DNA of 64,000 nt from Mortierella alpina (taxonomy: Eukaryota; Mortierellomycota; Mortierellomycetes; Mortierellales; Mortierellaceae): the NCBI GenBank assembly GCA_029449245.1, contig JANATF010000008.1, positions 248,001 to 312,000 on the forward strand. Direction: 5' to 3'. This document shows, one piece after another, positions 57,681 through 64,000 of this stretch. The notes under the pieces are model-generated. The model saw only the letters and a program-made list of their open reading frames with translations. It searched no databases and was not told the DNA's origin. Made by a program: the position numbers and the translations under genes. How positions within the stretch are numbered: position 1 is the stretch's first letter; the number at the start of each line of letters is the position of its first letter.

Positions 57681-59392
57681 ACAAAGGCTTTAGAAGAAAA
57701 CATACGAGAACTGAGAGGCGAGGTTGAAGGCTGAAAAAAAAGCGAAGGGAAGCTGCTTGGCTTTTTTGTGGGAGGATATGTGCATATGGCTGAGGTAGGA
57801 TGTGTGTATGACACTACCACAATCACTGCAGGATTTGAGGAAACAGATGATCTCTCAAAGGTCCCGGTCGACACTGTGAATGTGAATATGGCCAGGGTTA
57901 CTGATGTCGTCCTCGACAGCTGCAAGGTGAATGCTCCTCAGTGACAAAAATACAGAGATGAGTTGCTAGTCCGCTGTCGACGGTCTTTGCATATTCACCA
58001 GTTCTCATTTTCAGAAGCAGCATTGCAAGACTTATTGCACTTACTCTTGGGTCTTGCAGTGCCTAGGGCAGGTTGAGAAGAAAAGAGAAGAAAAAAGGGT
58101 GCTTAGGCGTGTCAGTGACCTGCTTTGACTCTATGGGTTGGCAGCACAGAGGACAGAGCAATAGATTAGACGTAGACGCGACGCGACGTACCGTGCTCTA
58201 TTTTTTTTTTCGTTTTTTTGGCCCGAGCCCAATGCGCTGGCAGCATACACACAAAGAGGGGGAGGTATGGGGGGTTATTGGTGGGCTGCTAGGGGTGTCT
58301 GGTTGAGCTCCATTCTCATCCAGAGGCAGCATTGCAAAGCTCATTGTGCTTACCCCTCTTGTCTTGCTGTGTCTAGCGCAGACTCAAAAAAGAGAGAGGC
58401 GTGGCTCCATGAGTGAACTGCACTGTACTTTGCATGAGCTGCAAAAAGGGCTTGCATACTCGCTTTGAACAAGTTTTTTTTCGACTCCTGGCTAGCTCTT
58501 CAAAGCCCAAAATGACTCTTCTGATCATGTACGTATGTCATTGTTGCTTCAGTTTCAAAGAAAACCTGTCAGCGTCGAGCACTTTCACACAACACTCGCC
58601 CGCACTGTTGCGTTGCCCTAAGGCTCCTGGGTGAGTGACGAAATGAAGCATAGAAGAAAAGAGAATGCGCATGCAAGTCGGGACCTGTTGCTTTGCAGAG
58701 TGAGGTGAGTGCCGTGCAAAGGTGGAGAGGATAGGAAGAGAAGCGCTTCACGTTGTTGCTGGAGTGCGTCTCCATCTTGGCAAGGCACAGGAATATGCGC
58801 TACCATGCGCTACTACGCGCTCGCACAAAGAGTTACATGTCAAGAAGGCCAATGCCCTGAGGCCAATGTTGGGAATGAGAGTCGAGCGTACACATTCGGA
58901 CCCTCCTTTCTGCTCTTCAGCTTGTTTAAAGCTTTTGGTGAACACCAGGAACGTGTAGGCAGACAGACTGATGAAGCTCAAAATATAAATATTGAAAAGA
59001 GACTGAACTGAGTCAAGTTCGTGGTGTGTGCTCGCTCCCGCAAGTCGCAGCATGGATGGAGGTCTTTGAAAAAGAGTTGGGAGTTATTTGATATACCTTA
59101 GTAGCCGAAGAAGGTGAAGCGTTGGAGAAGCGTTGGAAAGAGATGAGACGAGAAAAGAAGCCAAAATGCAGGGGCAGTGTGCCATGCGAGTATATTAAAA
59201 AAAATGTGAAACCATACACGATATAGCCACGTTTTCTGGCGTGTGCCTTGGAGGTATCCGTTTGGTCTACCTTTCACAAGACACTGTGCCAGTAGTAAGC
59301 ATATCGTACTTTATAACAGTCGTCAGCTGCATTTTCCAGCTGTGCAGGAATGGCTTGTGTGTTGTAGAGGAGTTGAGCGACAGCAGAGCACT
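57681..59392. other. Non-coding accessory stretch with diverged repeats
   Basis: No convincing gene was found. The stretch contains two ~75-nt diverged direct repeats (58002-58080 and 58313-58388) and T-rich runs near 58200-58218. Short open frames on both strands lack family features. Confidence 0.4.
58002..58388. repeat. Pair of diverged direct repeats, period about 311 nt
   Basis: Copy 1 (58002-58080) and copy 2 (58313-58388) share TTCTCA...CAG(A/G)(A/G)GCAGCATTGCAA, then ATTG(C/T)(A/G)CTTAC, then GTCTTGC(A/T)GTG and CTAG(G/C)GCAG in the same order and spacing. Together they look like an old duplication or two remnants of one repeat family. Confidence 0.6.
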
Positions 59393-60340
59393 TCACAAGA
59401 AACCCCTGAGAGATACATTAACGGTTACGATGTTCTTTAATGGCGACACCGATGCCTTTACTATGAGCCGCCCTTGGTTCTCGTGCAGAGCGAACCATGA
59501 CATTGTGCTAGTTTTAACTTTGTGGGCCTTAGTCCTACGACGATATCAGCTTAAAGACTCGTGTTCGTGGGTACAGGTCAAAGTCTCCTCTGTACTTTGT
59601 ATCCTCTGCAGCACCAGCTTCCGTGAACGAGTACTCGTCCGTGACCCTGATCGATGCCACTTTACAATGTTGTCCTGTGAAATAGTCTACTATAAAACTT
59701 GAGTACTGCTCCTGAAATATCACAATGTCCAAGCGCAGGCCATGCAGATAGTGGTGTATAGAGCAAATGCTCACACCTGGCTCAAGTGGAAAGGCCAATC
59801 TGATCACACTCTTTGAAGCTAGACCTTGAAATGATAAAACGCGAGATCTCGCAAGGAATCAGTCTCTAGCACTTCCTCCATGAATATACAAATCGAAATC
59901 TCGCCGATTCCAAGTCGAATTCGCCCGAAGTGGTTATTGCTGAAATGCTGATCAGTCTTTTTTTAGGACCGAAGGCGGTGGTCGATTGTGTGAGTCTCAT
60001 GCTCTTCTTCGTCAACACTCTCTCAGACACCGCTCTTCCTGCTCGAGCATAGCCGACCAGCCTCATTCATTGTGGGACATAGCCGTTTGTGACGCCTCAG
60101 TGCGCTGATCTCAAGAAGGCTGCGAGTTCAGTGAGGTGTCCGTGTTAATAAGAGCATTGAAGAAATTGCATGAACCAAAAACCAATGCGAGCCTTTTTTT
60201 GTCACGATTGAGTGGTGATTTGCTTGGAATGAATGCTTCTTCTGAATATCGGACTACAAGGTATGCGCTTGCGCCTGGCTTAAGCAAAGTGGTGTCTGTG
60301 AACAAGACCTGGGGATGCGTTTTCGTTGATTGCTATGAAA
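59393..60340 (-). pseudogene. Decayed multi-exon gene of unknown family
   Basis: Several minus-strand segments look protein-coding but do not join cleanly. The 3' part is the clearest. A segment ending at 59575 (RLAFPLEPGVSICSIH, VASIRVTDEYSFTEAG, KYRGDFDL) splices through a 67-nt GT-AG intron, with phase kept, into 59507-59393 (TMSWFALHENQGRLIV, NIVTVNVSLRGFL, stop). Upstream, around 59840, the frame must shift by one base. Further up (about 60340-60115) is another strand-rich segment (VLFTDTTLLKPGASAYLVVR, KKRLALVFGSCNFFNALI). The alternating hydrophobic pattern and the repeated 'L-x-PG-x-S' turn suggest beta-sandwich domains. No family was recognised. It may be a live gene with unresolved exons. 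Confidence 0.35.
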
Positions 60341-60595
60341 AAAGTGAGATTCAGAGGGTGATGCGAAATGAGAATTCGCAATGGACCCGTGAGAATGCCG
60401 TGCTGTGAGAAAAACGCTTTCACTTGTACTAAGTAAACCGGTGCTTCTCAGGAGAGTGAGGGGATGCGTTTTTCGATGCGCTTGCCCAGCGTCGAGATGG
60501 CGTGAAATGAGGTGATCTTTACAGGGATGTAACTCAGCAACGATGAAGGCTAGAAAGAATCGGAGAGTGAGGGCCTGAACAGCAAAGAATCGTCC

Positions 60596-61045
60596 ATGAC
60601 TGTGCTCGTAGTGGAAAAGGAGAAAGGCGTGGGGCAGGGCTGCTATTCACGTACGCGGTGGGCGACTTGGGGTTGTTGGACAATAGGCTTAAAGGTGTAC
60701 ACCCAGCCTGTCAACGGGGGAGATATTGTACTCGAACAAACCGATCCTGATGAGCATCCAAAGAGCATCCTAGTCCAAACGCAACAGTCCCCTACCAAAA
60801 TTGAGAGCACGTTTGAATTCTCGTTCACAATGACGATCAATCCAGGTGGGAACCTGGGGAAAGACGTCCTCAAGCTCAGGCCCAAATATCCAATGATCTT
60901 CAGTAGCACTATCACTGAGTTTCCGCCAAGAGGAAATCTATACAAGCTTCAAGAACCTGTAGAGTTGGTCACTTTTGATGATCCCGAGACTGTCGTAGCG
61001 ACCATTGATGATTTCCCTGTAAAAATAGGGGGGAAGGAGCCATAA
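60596..61045 (+). CDS. Small hypothetical protein
   Basis: The last ~115 codons look protein-like (KVYTQPVNGGDIVLEQTDPD, STFEFSFTMTINPGG, SSTITEFPPRGNLYKLQEPV, VVATIDDFPVKIGG) with alternating beta-strand character. The N-terminal ~28 residues are less convincing. An AATAG acceptor at about 60685 suggests that the real exon starts there (codon run LKVYTQ) and is preceded by an unrecognised exon. The stop is TAA at 61043-61045. AATAAAG at 61105-61111 could be a polyadenylation signal. The family is not recognised. Confidence 0.3.
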   Translation: MTVLVVEKEKGVGQGCYSRTRWATWGCWTIGLKVYTQPVNGGDIVLEQTDPDEHPKSILVQTQQSPTKIESTFEFSFTMTINPGGNLGKDVLKLRPKYPMIFSSTITEFPPRGNLYKLQEPVELVTFDDPETVVATIDDFPVKIGGKEP

Positions 61046-61303
61046 ACAATGGCACTGCATGCCTGTCAGTGAGCAGCATTATTAGTCTTTGCTCCTGAAC
61101 ACCAATAAAGTTGAGCCGTGCGCGTCAACCCAAATCCACAAGAGCGCAAGCAACCTCGCATGAGTCTCTTTCTCGAAGTTGCTTCAGAAGAGCGGCAGAG
61201 ATTCTAATCCTGACTTCCTCTCACGAAATGAAGTGGGTACGGCTCCATAGAGGCTTTATACAGCCCGAGGGGCTCGCAAAGAGCGCTGCATGACAGCATC
61301 GCT

Positions 61304-61351
61304 GCAATGCATATAGACTATGTAGCACGTTAGCATTGCATCTAGACTACG
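61304..61351. repeat. Short tandem-like repeat, period 29 nt
   Basis: GCAATGCATATAGACTATG (61304-61322) and GCATTGCATCTAGACTACG (61333-61351) match at 15 of 19 positions. They lie between the accessory block and the RapGAP gene. Confidence 0.5.
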
Positions 61352-61399
61352 CATGACAGAGGCTCGAGCACGAAAAGAATAGGACAGAAACCTCGAGCC

Positions 61400-62116
61400 T
61401 GTGCTTTTTTTTCTGTTTTGTTTTTTCCTCAGCATCCCGCCGAGGCATCGTTAATGCAAGGCACACGCTCCCGCCCCTCGTCTCGTTCTGCTCAGTCAAC
61501 GAGGCAAGGCGTGCACGATGAGTGGATCGGTGTGGATTTTGTCAGTTGGACGAGGACACTCGAGGGGAGGCAGGGCTGGCGCATAATCCATCCCTGAGAT
61601 CGAGTGCATTGCGTGTTCATTTATTTGCTCCTGCCCCATCACGCCTCAAGTCCGCCTCTTTTCTCGCTTCTCTCTTCGCCGTGCCCGTTCCTTTGCTCTT
61701 GCTCTCTCTTGGATGCTCTCCACTCTGCACTCTCCACTCTCCACTCTCGTTTCCGCTATCCTCCACAGACCAGCGCTGCTCCCCCTCTGCACTCTTGCTC
61801 CTCTCTCTCTTGTCATTTTTCTCCTCTCTCTTGTCTCCACCCTCGTCTGCTCCTTTTCTTTCCAGCTCTGTCCACGAGTCTCTTTTCCTCTTTTGCCCTT
61901 TCTCTGTTCCCTTCGCCTCCCTCCCGCCTTCCCTCCCTCGCGCGACGACCCTATCCTGAAGAGCCGTTAACCTCCACGCAACATCCACGCAACCTCCTCG
62001 CACAGAACAGCTATACCCTCTCCACCGCCGTCTTCAAGCTCTGGCCTTCGTCAAGCTCTCGCAGGGATCCTTGTCGCCACTGGGATGCTCGTCCTCGGGT
62101 CGATATAGTCTTCGGA
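61400..62116 (+). promoter_or_regulatory. CT-rich 5' flank of the RapGAP gene
   Basis: Strong pyrimidine-rich sequence (61640-61960) precedes the start codon, as upstream of most genes in this window. The open frame through it (61604 onward) is in frame with the gene but is low-complexity Ser/Leu/Pro. Confidence 0.4.
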
Positions 62117-64000
62117 ATGACCGTGGCCGCTCCGTCGCAACCAGAGTTTCGCTATCTATCCGCCTACACAACGAAACACACGGCCTCCTCGCCCTTCGCC
62201 CCAGACGTCACATCAGACTCGGGATGCTCCACATTGGCCAACAAGCTGCCGTTCAATCCTTCAGCGCTCCTTCAAGACCGAGAGCGCGACCTCGAGTTTT
62301 ACCAGACACATTTTCTTGATCAGAGTAAGTGGGGCAAGCGAAAACCAAAGGAAGCTCAGCCTGTCGTGGCTGTAATCTTATATGTACAGTACATGCTTCA
62401 TGCTTCTAAAGAATCACGCTTTGTTCCTTCAGTTCACTTCAACTATGTCGCCGCTACAACAGTACAAGGACCCATCATAATCTCCATGCGAGTGGACCGG
62501 GATGACTGTGTTAGAATTCTCGTCAGAACCACGCGGGTGCGCATATTGGCTTTCGCAATACAGTGGCAAATGTGTTGTACCCTTGTGTTCTGTGACACCC
62601 AATCTAGCCTCTTCTCTGACGCCTTCGTTTCTTACCATTAGGGTAGCGAGAGAATCGAATATCCACTGTCGGCATTAACGATCCCCTGGTTTCGTAAACT
62701 GTTTGGTGTGCCGTACCTCTCGATCTTGGAACAGATCTGCCCTGCCATACCGATCCATGCACTGGAGTTATGTCAAAACCCAGAGTTGCCGCAGGAGCTT
62801 ATACGGATGGAAGAACGGCAGATCATACGGTGCTACAAATTTGGAGTATTTCAGTTGCTTCCTGGACAGACGCAAGAGCAAGAAGGCCTTGCGAATCCGT
62901 GTGGTAAGAAAAAAATGGTCAAAGGACGTGGATCCCGTGCACAATTTCAGCCATTGCACCTCCTTGGCCCTGTATTCTAACATATTTCTGCAACTGCAAC
63001 CGCTTCCTTATCGATTGCCTCTACTCCTGGACCTCCCATGTCGGATCGAAGGCACCTGCACGCCGGACTTTATGGATTTCATGCATTGGCTTGGAGAACC
63101 AATTCGACTTTGTGGATGGAAAGGATACCGTGCTGGACTGGATGTTACCGGTAATGAGGAATACAGCTGCATTATGGACCACATGAAGACACTGCTCGAT
63201 TTCCCTTGCGCTGACATGGATGACTGGGATTCGTCTTAGGCGATAGCACTGGCGAGACATCAATATTCACACAGTGGCATGACTACCAAGTCATGTTTCA
63301 TTGTGCGCCCCTGCTGCCGTTCAATCCAGCCGACCGCCAGCAAGTCGAGCGCCGGCGCTTTATTGGAAACGACATTGTATGTCAAAGACGTGTTGCGGAC
63401 CCAGTTGTATGACATTTGTGCCCGCCCTGTTTCTTACATTCTTGTTTTCTACGAAACTCGGGCATGTTTAGGTCGTTATCGTATTCAAAGAGAGCGACGA
63501 CGAGGAGCACTTTGATCTGAGTAGCGTAGGATCACGTCAGAACCGTAAGAGGCTACTTCAAAGATCGCTGATGATGGGGTGCTCTCAGGAGGAAAGATTA
63601 CCGCACCAACTAACGCGCTTGGTTGACTATCCTTAGACGTCATTTGCATAGTGCGACCAGTGCCCTGTGGGATTGGCTCCAAGCCGAAAGCTTACCGTGT
63701 TGCGATTGCTGTCAAGGACGGCATCCGCAACTTTGTTCCGCTCAAATTTCCTGCTGTCCTTCGACGAGATGACGCATCAAGGGACCTGCTGTTGCTGAAA
63801 CGTAATGTTGTCCAGTTCGAGGGGAGGGGGCATGAGTGAGAAAACGTGGATGGTCAATGCATCGCACTGACATAACTTCGATATTTGTGACCTCATTTTT
63901 TTTTCCTTTAGTCATTCGAGGAGAGCGCGCTGCTTATGGCGCTCGAGCATTCGCGACGCAACTGTTGCGGACAAGAGAGTCTCTTCTACGGGATGCCATC
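62117..64000 (+). CDS. Rap-GAP domain protein (partial, runs off the right edge)
   Basis: Exons seen: 62117-62324, 62433-62536, 62642-62903, 63052-63150, 63240-63376, 63472-63544, 63637-63801 and 63912 to beyond the edge (phases 1, 0, 1, 1, 0, 1, 1). RapGAPs switch off Rap/Rheb-type small GTPases by supplying a catalytic Asn. Order of family blocks: SERIEYPLSALTIPWFRKLF; CYKFGVFQLLPGQTQEQEG; FMDFMHWLGEPIRLCGWKGY then RAGLDVTGDSTGETSIFT; YQVMFHCAPLLPFNPADRQQ; RRFIGNDIVVIVFKE; YRVAIAVKDGIRNF; and GERAAYGARAFATQLLRTRE. The GND in RRFIGNDIV contains the expected catalytic Asn. The donor of exon 2 (CGG|GTGCGC) is weak, so that junction is the least certain. The start at 62117 (MTVAAPSQPEF) is the first ATG after the low-complexity 5' flank. 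It most resembles the Rap1GAP/SIPA1 type rather than tuberin. Confidence 0.88.

Noticed and set aside
58200-58260. Possible terminal inverted repeat partner for the A-rich block at 52958-52985
   Set aside because: I compared the block and its flank with the sequence between 57.5 and 61.4 kb by eye and saw only short chance matches such as GTCAACCCA near 61124, which is direct rather than inverted.

Overview
This window reads as a gene-dense stretch of a filamentous fungal nuclear chromosome. The genes are multi-exon with mostly short GT-AG introns (41 to about 250 nt), CT-rich 5' flanks and many CAG/CAA (poly-Gln) tracts. The gene content and style fit an early-diverging fungus, most likely Mortierellomycotina; that placement is inference. 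Exon structures below were worked out by hand from splice signals, reading phase and family similarity.

Left and centre (1-48147) are ordinary housekeeping and regulatory genes on both strands. In order they are: a signal-peptide/one-TM protein cut by the left edge; a septin; a 1048-residue Zn2Cys6 transcription factor; a lipid-droplet-associated hydrolase; an inositol polyphosphate 5-phosphatase; a pinin/SDK/memA-like splicing protein; a membrane-anchored FAD oxidoreductase; the RNase P/MRP zinc-ribbon subunit Rpp21/Rpr2; APC/C subunit 5; a peroxisomal D-amino-acid oxidase; a penta-EF-hand protein; a triose-phosphate-type transporter; a CP2/grainyhead transcription factor; the molybdopterin synthase large subunit; a PRL-type phosphatase; an AIG1-type GTPase; and a second signal-peptide/one-TM protein with a long Gln-rich tail. 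Three head-to-head pairs share short promoters (13685-14054, 24971-25206, 42662-43104).

The accessory block (about 50.7-61.4 kb) looks different. It holds a broken gene resembling the DUF6589 family, with two frameshifts and one in-frame stop. Facing it is a four-exon gene for a predicted 1360-residue protein (53018-57461, minus). That protein joins an N-terminal XPG/FEN1-like nuclease domain to a C-terminal Fanzor/TnpB-like RuvC nuclease with a zinc ribbon. It is followed by diverged direct repeats, a decayed minus-strand gene and a small orphan reading frame. This is the best candidate for an undescribed system: an RNA-guided-type nuclease fused to a flap-type nuclease, possibly carried by a mobile element next to a decayed partner gene.

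The right edge (62117-64000) is the first part of a RapGAP-domain gene that continues beyond the window. I saw no tRNA, rRNA or CRISPR array.
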